Source: Gemmatimonadota bacterium (lineage in GTDB: Bacteria > Gemmatimonadota > Gemmatimonadetes > Gemmatimonadales > GWC2-71-9). Taken from it: DNA of 5,616 bases. The position numbers and the translations under genes were made by a program. Positions 1 through 5,487 of the stretch are shown piece after piece; the first letter of the stretch is position 1, and every line of letters starts with the position of its first letter. The notes below the pieces were generated by a model, which was not told the DNA's origin, did no database searches, and saw only the letters and a list, made by a program, of their open reading frames with translations. The stretch spans positions 1-5,616 of the forward strand of contig JANYCP010000142.1 of the NCBI GenBank assembly GCA_025360265.1. The letters are read 5' to 3'.

Positions 1-2
1 TC

Positions 3-335
3 GAGGGCCCGGTCGAGTTGCGTCATGGACCGGCGGCAGCAGCACGCGCCGAACTCGAGGGCGAATCCGATGCCGATGTGCTGAGCGCGGTCCGTTGGCA
101 TTCGGTGGGTTGGGAAGGGTGGGGCCGGGCTGGACGCGCGCTCTACTGCGCCGATTTTCTGGAGCCGGGGCGTTCATTTGACAAGGCAGAACGCGCGGCG
201 CTTGCGGTGCGATTCCCCGACGATCCCGACGGCGTGTTGCGCGATGTGGTAACCCGCCGCCTGGTCTACGCGGTCGACCAGGGTTGGACCTTGCCACCTG
301 AAAGCATCGCGTTTCGGAAGGCAATTTGCGGCTGA
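3..335 (+). CDS. yqeK: YqeK-like HD-domain nucleotide hydrolase, C-terminal part (5' end cut by window)
   Basis: The frame is open to the left edge and ends at TGA 333-335, giving 110 residues of a longer protein; a TTG at 18 is internal, not a start. Seen: LRHGP at residues 6-10, AVRWHSVG at 29-36 and YCADFLEPGR at 48-57. These match the later part of YqeK-family HD proteins, where the corresponding His and the Asp of the 'AD' pair help hold the metal centre; the HD motif itself would lie upstream. Known for the family: cytoplasmic hydrolysis of diadenosine tetraphosphate (Ap4A) to two ADP. YqeK genes commonly follow nadD and precede LytR-type or rsfS genes, and here a LytR_C gene follows with a 10-base overlap, suggesting one operon with translational coupling. 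Family assignment is fairly sure; substrate is inferred. Confidence 0.85.
   Translation, partial: EGPVELRHGPAAAARAELEGESDADVLSAVRWHSVGWEGWGRAGRALYCADFLEPGRSFDKAERAALAVRFPDDPDGVLRDVVTRRLVYAVDQGWTLPPESIAFRKAICG
316..320 (+). promoter_or_regulatory. Ribosome binding site for the TTG-started LytR_C gene
   Basis: GGAAG lies 5 bases before TTG 326. The frame is closed just upstream by TGA at 299-301, and no ATG or GTG occurs between that stop and the hydrophobic segment, so TTG 326 is the only credible start. Confidence 0.6.
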
Positions 336-769
336 CCGCGAAACGCGCGCTCGCTGTTGGTGGCGTCGGTGTTATCGTCGCTGCCGTCGTACTGGTCGTG
401 CTCCAGTTCGTTCCGAAGGCTGCACCCGTCGCCGCACCGGTTGGGTGGGGCCCGCTGCCCCACCGCGTGCGGGTCGAAGTGTGGAACGCCAGCGACATGA
501 CTGGTGCTGCCCGGCTCGGCCGACTAGCGCTTCAGCACGCTGGGCTCGACGTCGTGCAATCGGCCAATGCCGATGACTCGCTTCGTGGCACGGCCAACAA
601 TCGCATCTTCGTACGACTGGGCGACACAGTTGGTGTGGGCCGTGTTATCGAAGTGCTCGGCGGCGCTGACGTGGAGATGAAACCAGATCGCACTCGGATC
701 GTCGATCTCACCGTCATACTTGGCAGCAAGTTCGTTCCGCCGATCGATCGGTTCAACTCCAGCCAGTAG
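326..769 (+). CDS. Membrane-anchored LytR C-terminal (LytR_C) domain protein
   Basis: A 147-residue protein. Residues about 8-29 form one hydrophobic segment after a short basic start (R2, K6, R7), which fits an N-in membrane anchor with the rest outside the cytoplasm. A Pro/Ala linker (30-46) leads to a domain at about 48-136 with RVEVWNAS (49-56), a GAAR/LA helix, AGLDVV (72-77), N81 and a terminal DLTVILG strand. This is the pattern of the LytR_C domain that usually ends LytR-CpsA-Psr cell-wall ligases. The catalytic LCP domain is absent, so this is a stand-alone domain of unknown role, possibly in the cell envelope. The gene overlaps yqeK by 10 bases in another frame and the convergent kinase gene by 17 bases. 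The domain call is good; the function is unknown. Confidence 0.8.
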   Translation: MRLTAKRALAVGGVGVIVAAVVLVVLQFVPKAAPVAAPVGWGPLPHRVRVEVWNASDMTGAARLGRLALQHAGLDVVQSANADDSLRGTANNRIFVRLGDTVGVGRVIEVLGGADVEMKPDRTRIVDLTVILGSKFVPPIDRFNSSQ

Positions 770-2027
770 CTGCGATCACCAGATCCATCACGTTGGTTCC
801 GCTCGGCCCGGTGCGCAGCAGTGCGCCGGCGGCGTTGAGTGCTGGATACGCGTCGTGACGGGCGAGATCTGCCGCCGGATCACGACCCGCCGCTGAAATC
901 CTGTCCCACGTATCACCATCGACGAGGGCGCCGGCCGCGTCGGTCGGTCCGTCACGACCGTCCGTTCCCGCGGCGAGCAACACGCCGGGCTCGCCACGTA
1001 GTGCGTGCGCTGCTGCGAGCGCGAGTTCCTGGGAACGCCCACCGACTCCACCATCGCCCATCATTGTCACAGTGGTTTCGCCCCCCCACAATTGAATCGC
1101 GCGCCCATCGCGACGCTGCTGCATTGCCAATCCGATCTGCCGTCCCATGCGCGCCGCCTCCCCCCGCAACGTGGTGGACATCACGTCGGCGGTGATGTCA
1201 AACGTGCGCGCCGCCGCGACGGCCGCGGCGAGCGCACTGGCATTGTTCGCCACGATGCGGGGAAGAATGGTTGCGAGCCACGGATCGTTTGGCTTTGCCG
1301 TCTCCACCTGCAGTGCTGCCTGCACCGGTGCTGGCAGCCAGGAGTACAACCCGCGCCGGGTGAGGAGAGCCCGCACCTCTTCGCTGCGCCACCGGTCACC
1401 GTTGCATGGGCCGGAGGCGATACTTCCGGGATCGTCGCCAAGCACATCGGATATGATCCAGACATGAAGCGTTCTGCCGAGGAGGTGCAATGCGAGGCGG
1501 CCGGCACTCCAGCGGGTCACCCGCTTGCGCACGGCGTTCATCTCATCGATATCCAGACCCGATGATATGAGCAGTTCAAAGGTCCGCGTGACATCTGTTC
1601 CACTCAATGACGGAAGCGGGCCGGCAATCAGCGCGCTGGCTCCACCGGAGATGGCGATGTGGACATCTGCTTTGGGAGGAATCCGCTCGATCAGGGCGGC
1701 GATGGCGTTAGCGGCGCGCGCCGATCGCGCGTCGGGAATCGGATGGTCTCCCGCCATCGCCAGGAGCGACGAATGCGGGGCGGCCATCGCCTCGGCGGCG
1801 ACGACGATCCCGCCGGCCGGTTCACGACCGTGTTCAGCTAGCCATTCGACGATCGCCCGCACCATGCCAGGGGATGCCTTGCCGACGCCGATGATCCAGC
1901 AGGACGTGTCGCCCGGCACCATGGCGTGCAACGGCGCACGCAGTGCCGGCTGCGGCTGCACGGCGGCAATCGCAGCGGCGTAGCAGTGCATCAGGGTTTC
2001 AGCCGGTCGCAGGGCATCAGGGTCCAT
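753..2027 (-). CDS. gckA: Glycerate 2-kinase, type-2 (MOFRL family)
   Basis: Predicted to phosphorylate D-glycerate with ATP to 2-phosphoglycerate in the cytoplasm. At 424 residues it has normal family length. Seen in order: IIGVGKAS (45-52, likely catalytic K50), GDHPIPD (93-99), SGGASAL (127-133), MNAVRKRV (163-170), SDVLGDDPGSIASGP (193-207). The MOFRL domain follows with GGETTVT (315-321), GGRSQELAL (329-337), GTDGRDGPTDAAGA (354-367) and GTNVMDL (410-416). The frame stays open upstream to another ATG at 2093, but ATG 2027 is preferred: it has AAAGG 8 bases before it, and the extra 22 residues would cover the whole divergent promoter region. An oddity is TRWSAGRLA (171-179), where relatives usually carry an 'IKGGRLA' form. 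It diverges from a hydroxypyruvate reductase gene, which would make its substrate. The family is confident; the symbol is by family. Confidence 0.93.
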   Translation of the reverse strand: MDPDALRPAETLMHCYAAAIAAVQPQPALRAPLHAMVPGDTSCWIIGVGKASPGMVRAIVEWLAEHGREPAGGIVVAAEAMAAPHSSLLAMAGDHPIPDARSARAANAIAALIERIPPKADVHIAISGGASALIAGPLPSLSGTDVTRTFELLISSGLDIDEMNAVRKRVTRWSAGRLALHLLGRTLHVWIISDVLGDDPGSIASGPCNGDRWRSEEVRALLTRRGLYSWLPAPVQAALQVETAKPNDPWLATILPRIVANNASALAAAVAAARTFDITADVMSTTLRGEAARMGRQIGLAMQQRRDGRAIQLWGGETTVTMMGDGGVGGRSQELALAAAHALRGEPGVLLAAGTDGRDGPTDAAGALVDGDTWDRISAAGRDPAADLARHDAYPALNAAGALLRTGPSGTNVMDLVIAATGWS

Positions 2028-2092
2028 CCACGTCGCCTTTCGAAGGATTCCCGTCAATATTACTGCCAACTTCACACCAAGTGGCAGGCGCA
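2028..2092. promoter_or_regulatory. Divergent control region between glycerate kinase and hydroxypyruvate reductase
   Basis: These 65 bases separate two outward-facing start codons, so promoters for both genes should lie here or just inside the genes. The middle holds an AT-rich core around 2055-2063 in otherwise GC-rich DNA. On the - strand it gives TAATAT (2062 to 2057), a possible -10 about 30 bases upstream of the kinase ATG, but I see no good -35 at 16-18 bases from it. On the + strand the same core gives only TATTAC. No clear operator dyad was seen beyond the short AATATT palindrome at 2056-2061. Confidence 0.4.
2036..2040 (-). promoter_or_regulatory. Ribosome binding site deciding the glycerate kinase start
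   Basis: On the - strand this reads AAAGG, 8 bases upstream of ATG 2027. It supports that start over the upstream in-frame ATG at 2093. Confidence 0.5.
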
Positions 2093-3073
2093 ATGACTGG
2101 GAAGGTTAGGCCAACCGTGCATGTCACTCGCCGCCTGACCGCCCCAGTGGAAACGGTGTTGCGGGAGCGGTTCAACGTTTTGATGTCAAGCGAGGATGCT
2201 CCGACAACGGCTGAATCGCTGCAACGCGCATTGGGCATCTGCGATGGCGTACTCTCCACGGTGACCGATCAATTGACGGCAGCTGTCCTCGCGGCATACC
2301 CGCTGCGCACCCGAATCATTGCGAACTACGGCGTGGGGACAGACAACATCGACCTGACCGCCGCCCGAGCGCACCACATTGTGGTGACGAACACGCCGGA
2401 TGTGCTCACCGAGTGCACTGCCGACTTGGCCATCACGCTGATCCTGATGACGATGCGGCGAACCGGTGAAGGGGAGCGCGAGGTGCGCGGTGGCCGTTGG
2501 ACTGGATGGCGACCGAACCACATGATGGGGACCATGGTGTCGGGCAAGACGCTTGGTCTCGTTGGCATCGGTCGCATTGCTCGCGCGGTGGCGCGACGGG
2601 CGTACTACGGCTTCGGCATGAACGTATTGTGTTATTCGCCCACGCCGCGTTCGGCCGAGGAACTGTCACGCTACGGCGCGACGCCGCGGGAAACGCTCGA
2701 AGAAGTCCTGGCGCAATCTGATGTGGTGTCGATCCATTGCCCCAGTACGCCAGCGACACGCGGATTGATCAACGCCGATCGGCTGGCGCAGATGCGGTCA
2801 GGTGCGTTCCTGGTGAATACCGCCCGTGGCGACATCATCGACGACGACGCGCTCATCGCGGCACTGCGATCGGGCCATCTCGCCGGAGCCGGCCTTGATG
2901 TGTTCCGCGGCGAACCCCACGTTGACCCACGCTATCTCGCTCTCGACAACGTCGTGCTACTGCCACACCTCGGTTCGGCCACGCGGGAGACGCGCGATGC
3001 CATGGGATTCCGGGCGCTGGAGAACCTGACGGCATTTTTCGACGGCCGTCCCGTGCTCGATCGAGTGGGGTAA
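2093..3073 (+). CDS. Glyoxylate/hydroxypyruvate reductase (D-isomer-specific 2-hydroxyacid dehydrogenase)
   Basis: A 326-residue cytoplasmic dehydrogenase, predicted to reduce glyoxylate to glycolate and hydroxypyruvate to D-glycerate. Seen: NYGVGTDNID (78-87), the nucleotide-binding loop GLVGIGRIA (155-163), NTARGDIID (242-250), GLDVFRGEP (267-275) and PHLGSAT (291-297). The catalytic trio is R245, E274 and H292, with the family's 29-residue Arg-Glu spacing. The third Gly of GxGxxG is Ala163; the end of the second strand reads YSPTPRS (181-187), with Ser rather than Asp and an Arg nearby, suggesting NADPH preference (inference). ATG 2093 is chosen because MTGKVRPTVHVTRRL aligns with the usual family N-terminus; an in-frame GTG at 2081 would add four residues, and the ribosome site is weak for both. 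The divergent glycerate kinase supports hydroxypyruvate as a substrate. The symbol is left blank because ghrA, ghrB and gyaR types cannot be separated safely. Confidence 0.9.
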   Translation: MTGKVRPTVHVTRRLTAPVETVLRERFNVLMSSEDAPTTAESLQRALGICDGVLSTVTDQLTAAVLAAYPLRTRIIANYGVGTDNIDLTAARAHHIVVTNTPDVLTECTADLAITLILMTMRRTGEGEREVRGGRWTGWRPNHMMGTMVSGKTLGLVGIGRIARAVARRAYYGFGMNVLCYSPTPRSAEELSRYGATPRETLEEVLAQSDVVSIHCPSTPATRGLINADRLAQMRSGAFLVNTARGDIIDDDALIAALRSGHLAGAGLDVFRGEPHVDPRYLALDNVVLLPHLGSATRETRDAMGFRALENLTAFFDGRPVLDRVG

Positions 3074-3098
3074 GCGCCTGGGGCATGGGGTCCGGGGC

Positions 3099-3128
3099 TT
3101 GACACTTCGATATTTAGACAACTATATT
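3099..3128 (+). promoter_or_regulatory. Sigma70-type promoter of the sdpRI-hydrolase operon
   Basis: A perfect -35 TTGACA (3099-3104), an 18-base spacer and a -10 TATATT (3123-3128, five of six consensus bases). The stretch 3105-3135 is strikingly AT-rich against its surroundings. Transcription should begin at about 3134-3136, at or next to the A of the sdpR ATG (3136), so the mRNA is predicted to be leaderless. Confidence 0.75.
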
Positions 3129-3130
3129 AC
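3109..3130 (+). promoter_or_regulatory. Candidate SdpR operator (imperfect dyad over the -10)
   Basis: Half-sites TATTTAG (3111-3117) and CTATATT (3122-3128) face each other across ACAA, centred between 3119 and 3120. Five of seven pairs match, with an extra G-C pair at 3109/3130. ArsR-family dimers bind such AT-rich dyads, and a site over the -10 would block polymerase and give autorepression. The match is imperfect, so it is only a candidate. Confidence 0.35.
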
Positions 3131-3135
3131 TATCT

Positions 3136-3438
3136 ATGATCGACCGGACCTTTCGCGCCCTTGCCGACCCGACCCGACGCGAGATCCTGCGTCTGCTCAA
3201 GGACCGGGATCTTGCGGCCGGCGATCTGGCGGCACACTTCGACATGGCGTTTGCCTCGGTGTCGCACCACCTCCAGGTGCTGCGCGACTCGGGGTTGGTG
3301 CAGTCAAGGCGGGAAGGGCAGTTCATCATTTATTCGCTCAACACCACGGTCTTCCAGGACGCGCTCCAGCACTTGATGGGCATTGCCGGAACCGCACCGT
3401 CGAAAAAGAGTACCACCCGCAAGCGAGGTGACTCGTGA
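3136..3438 (+). CDS. sdpR: SdpR-like autorepressor, ArsR-family winged-helix regulator
   Basis: A 100-residue cytoplasmic DNA-binding protein. Seen: FRALADPTRREILRLL (6-21), the typical ArsR opening helix; a helix-turn-helix at about 28-50 with recognition segment ASVSHHLQVLRDSGLV (40-55); and the wing SRREGQFIIYSLN (57-69). It has no cysteines and no ELCVC-type metal motif, so it is not a metal sensor. The IYSLNTTVFQD run (65-75) and the SdpI gene behind it place it in the SdpR autorepressor group. A basic tail (89-97) ends the protein. In Bacillus SdpR represses its own operon and is held at the membrane by SdpI when the SdpC toxin is present; a similar circuit here is inferred. ATG 3136 fits the family N-terminus and has no ribosome site because the transcript seems to start there. 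Its TGA overlaps the next GTG. Confidence 0.9.
   Translation: MIDRTFRALADPTRREILRLLKDRDLAAGDLAAHFDMAFASVSHHLQVLRDSGLVQSRREGQFIIYSLNTTVFQDALQHLMGIAGTAPSKKSTTRKRGDS
3425..3430 (+). promoter_or_regulatory. Ribosome binding site for sdpI, inside the sdpR 3' end
   Basis: GAGGTG lies 4 bases before GTG 3435, within the last codons of sdpR. It supports the GTG start that overlaps the sdpR stop as GTGA. Confidence 0.65.
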
Positions 3439-4091
3439 TCCGGAAACTGTGGCCTGGTATCCTGCTCAACCTTGCCGCGGCGCTGTTCGGCGGGGCGATG
3501 ATGAGTCGCCTGCCCCAGCGCGTTGCCAGTCACTGGGGTGCGGATGGCGCCGTCAACGGTTACTCGTCGCGCGTGATGCTGGTGCTTCTGGTGCCTCTGC
3601 TTTCGCTGGTGATGGCCGTGGTGCTCGCGTATGCCCCGATGCTGGATCCCAAGCGGCGGAATTTCCCGATGCACGCGGATGCGTACTGGGTCGTGACGAA
3701 CGCCGTCCTGATTTTTCTCGCCGCCCTGCATGTGATGATCATCGGCTTCAACCTTGGCTGGCCGATCAACATCAACCTGGTCATGGGCATCGGACTCGGC
3801 CTCCTGTTCATCATTCTCGGCAACATGCTGACCCGGGTCCGGCCGAACTGGATCTTCGGTGTGCGTACCCCATGGACCCTCTCGAGCGATCTGTCGTGGC
3901 GCGAAACCCATCGCGTGGCCGGCTACGGCTTTGTCGTCGCCGGGATCGCGTCGCTGATGACAGCGTTGCTGGCGCCGAAGGGTGTCCTCGTCGTTGTGCT
4001 GATCGGTGTCGGCGGCTCCGCGCTGCTGTCGGTCGTCTGGAGTTACATCGCGTGGAAGCGCGACCCAAACGCTCAAGGGAGAGACACGTGA
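3435..4091 (+). CDS. sdpI: SdpI-like immunity/signalling membrane protein (DUF1648 + SdpI)
   Basis: A 218-residue inner-membrane protein with about six hydrophobic segments: 7-24, 47-66, 86-105, 112-130, 162-180 and 184-206. After the first comes the DUF1648 signature LPQRVASHWGADGAVNGYSS (26-45). The SdpI signature follows the fourth: GNMLTRVRPNWIFGVRTPW (129-147), then TLSSDLSWRETHRVAG (148-163). In Bacillus, SdpI protects the cell from SdpC and relays its presence by sequestering SdpR; many bacteria carry SdpRI pairs with no sdpC, where the job is unknown. Here the pair keeps its order and is translationally linked, but there is no sdpABC, and a secreted hydrolase follows. The GTG start shares bases with the sdpR stop. 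The family is certain; the ligand is unknown. Confidence 0.93.
   Translation: MIRKLWPGILLNLAAALFGGAMMSRLPQRVASHWGADGAVNGYSSRVMLVLLVPLLSLVMAVVLAYAPMLDPKRRNFPMHADAYWVVTNAVLIFLAALHVMIIGFNLGWPININLVMGIGLGLLFIILGNMLTRVRPNWIFGVRTPWTLSSDLSWRETHRVAGYGFVVAGIASLMTALLAPKGVLVVVLIGVGGSALLSVVWSYIAWKRDPNAQGRDT
4075..4083 (+). promoter_or_regulatory. Ribosome binding site for the exported hydrolase
   Basis: The purine run AAGGGAGAG, in the last codons of sdpI, has its GGGAG core 6 bases before GTG 4088. It fixes the start, although the same frame stays open upstream through all of sdpI. Confidence 0.7.
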
Positions 4092-5089
4092 AACTCTCGT
4101 CCGTTACCGTGCTTGCAGTGGCGCTGGCCATTCCGTACGACGCGTGGGCACAAACACTCCCGGCCGGTGTCACCGAACGGTCGATCACCGTCCCCGGCCC
4201 GGTACCATTACCGGGCACGCTGACGATTCCGGCAGGGAAGGGGCCGTTCCCTGGCGTGATCCTGGTGCACGGATCCGGCGCGGGCGATCGCGACGAAACC
4301 ATGCCGCCACCTTCGGCGCCCAGCAAGCCGTTCCAGGATCTCGCCTGGGGGCTTGCCCAGCAGGGCGTTGTTGTGCTGCGATACGACAAGCGCGCCAAGG
4401 TGCAGGGTGCGTGGTACATGGGGAGGAACTTCACCGTGTTCGATGAATCGACCCAGGATGCGCTCAGCGCGTTAGCTGTGCTGCGAACGCAACCGGAGGT
4501 AGATGCGCGCCGTACATTCCAGGTCGGGCATTCACTCGGAGCGATGCTCGCGCCGCGCATTGGCAAAGCCGACGGCAAGGTCGCCGGCCTGATCATCATG
4601 GCGGGTGCGACACGGGTGTCGCTGATCGATCAGATGGATCGGCAGGGCGCCTACGCCCAGTCGATCGCAGGGGCGGACTCGGCGCCGGTGAAGGCGCAAC
4701 GGGCTGCCGCCGCACCACTATTCGCCAGAGTGCGGGGGCTGAAGGCTGCCGATTCGAGCGATAACGCACCGGTCCCGGGGTTGGGCGGGACGGGTACTCG
4801 CTACTGGCTCGACCTTAACGGGTACGACCCAGCCATCACCATGCGCGACCTTCACATCCCGGCACTCGTTTTACAGGGTATGCGCGACTTCCAGGTGCCG
4901 CCAGAGCAGCTAGACGACTGGCTCAAGGGTGTCGGTCCGCGAACGGATATCACGGTCAAACGCTATCCATCACTCAACCATCTGTTCATCGCGGGCTCAG
5001 GCACGCCGTCCCCGGCCGAGTATCTGACGTTTGGTCACGTCGATCCTCAAGTCATGCTCGACATCGCAGGGTGGATCAAGGCGCATTAG
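4088..5089 (+). CDS. Exported alpha/beta hydrolase, third gene of the sdpRI operon
   Basis: A 333-residue protein. Residues 1-21 look like a Sec signal peptide: K2, a hydrophobic core, then cleavage after AWA, so the enzyme should act in the periplasm or outside. The hydrolase fold follows: HGSGAGDRD (61-69, oxyanion loop), VVVLRYDKR (94-102), the nucleophile elbow GHSLG (147-151, S149), LQGMRDFQVPP (262-272, likely acid D267) and YPSLNHLF (293-300, H298). All three catalytic residues are present. The fold fits esterases and dienelactone-hydrolase-like or S9-type relatives; the substrate cannot be read from sequence. GTG 4088 shares GTGA with the sdpI stop, so the enzyme is co-made with SdpRI. 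It may cleave or release the molecule that SdpI senses (inference). Its 3' end overlaps convergent crcB by 14 bases. Confidence 0.88.
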   Translation: MKLSSVTVLAVALAIPYDAWAQTLPAGVTERSITVPGPVPLPGTLTIPAGKGPFPGVILVHGSGAGDRDETMPPPSAPSKPFQDLAWGLAQQGVVVLRYDKRAKVQGAWYMGRNFTVFDESTQDALSALAVLRTQPEVDARRTFQVGHSLGAMLAPRIGKADGKVAGLIIMAGATRVSLIDQMDRQGAYAQSIAGADSAPVKAQRAAAAPLFARVRGLKAADSSDNAPVPGLGGTGTRYWLDLNGYDPAITMRDLHIPALVLQGMRDFQVPPEQLDDWLKGVGPRTDITVKRYPSLNHLFIAGSGTPSPAEYLTFGHVDPQVMLDIAGWIKAH

Positions 5090-5474
5090 TACTGCGGACG
5101 AGCGTGGCGCCAAGCCAGAATGCTCCAAGTCCGAGCGCGACGCTGAGGCCGATGTACAACACGGCGCGTTGCCAGAGTCCGGTGTGCACGAGGCGAACGC
5201 TTTCGTAGCTGAACGTGGAGAATGTGGTGAACCCGCCGCAGAAGCCGGTGGTAAGCAACGCCTGCACCGCAGGTGAAAACCGCCCGCTCGCGAACTGAAA
5301 GAATATGCCAATCAGCAGGCAGCCGATCACGTTGACGAGTAGCGTACCAAACGGGAAGGTGCTGTCGGCACGAGTCTGCACCACATCGGTCATCGCATAG
5401 CGCGCCATCCCGCCGAGTGCGCTGCCAGCGGCTACAGGCAGGAGGTACATCGCGTTGAACGTGGACGGCGGCAT
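5076..5474 (-). CDS. crcB: CrcB/FluC fluoride ion channel
   Basis: A 132-residue membrane protein that exports fluoride and keeps its cytoplasmic level low; the family works as a dual-topology dimer. About four hydrophobic segments are visible: 9-27, 43-62, 69-88 and 103-125. Motifs seen: GGMARY (21-26), FGTLLVNVIG (42-51, conserved N48) and GFCGGFTTFSTF (77-88), holding the Phe residues that line the pore in studied FluC proteins. Length is normal for a single-gene homodimeric form. ATG 5474 is chosen over an internal ATG at 5450 because GGGAG precedes it. The gene begins 13 bases after rlmN and is probably read from that transcript; no fluoride riboswitch space exists directly upstream. Its last 14 bases lie within the hydrolase gene on the other strand. 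Confidence 0.95.
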   Translation of the reverse strand: MPPSTFNAMYLLPVAAGSALGGMARYAMTDVVQTRADSTFPFGTLLVNVIGCLLIGIFFQFASGRFSPAVQALLTTGFCGGFTTFSTFSYESVRLVHTGLWQRAVLYIGLSVALGLGAFWLGATLVRSTNAP

Positions 5475-5480
5475 TACGAC

Positions 5481-5486
5481 TCTCCC
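5481..5486 (-). promoter_or_regulatory. Ribosome binding site for crcB
   Basis: On the - strand GGGAGA sits 6 bases before ATG 5474, immediately after the rlmN stop. It fixes the crcB start and marks a tight rlmN-crcB junction. Confidence 0.65.
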
Positions 5487-5487
5487 G

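Noticed and set aside
1081..1087. Run of seven C (G in the coding strand) within the MOFRL motif of the kinase
   Set aside because: It could be a slippage or phase-variation site, but it encodes the conserved WGGE motif in frame and seven bases is unremarkable at this GC content.
839..1983. Several + strand open frames of 106-186 codons opposite the glycerate kinase
   Set aside because: All lie inside a well-supported kinase gene, show no motif or ribosome site, and have biased composition typical of antisense frames.
2028..2093. Longer kinase form starting at ATG 2093 with 22 extra residues
   Set aside because: It would leave no promoter space between divergent genes; the extra residues do not resemble the family N-terminus and ATG 2027 has a ribosome site.
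3074..3098. G-rich stretch between the reductase stop and the sdpR promoter as a terminator
   Set aside because: No stem with a matching arm and no T run can be drawn from it.
3330..4076. 248-codon open frame on the - strand opposite sdpI
   Set aside because: It is rich in Arg, His, Gln and Asp with low-complexity texture, as expected from the antisense of a GC-rich membrane-protein gene.
3383..4087. The hydrolase reading frame stays open for about 235 codons upstream, which would make a 568-residue protein
   Set aside because: This stretch is the out-of-frame shadow of sdpI. Its translation is Arg/Pro-rich with no domain, while sdpI fits its family over its full length, and a signal peptide with a ribosome site marks the true start at 4088.
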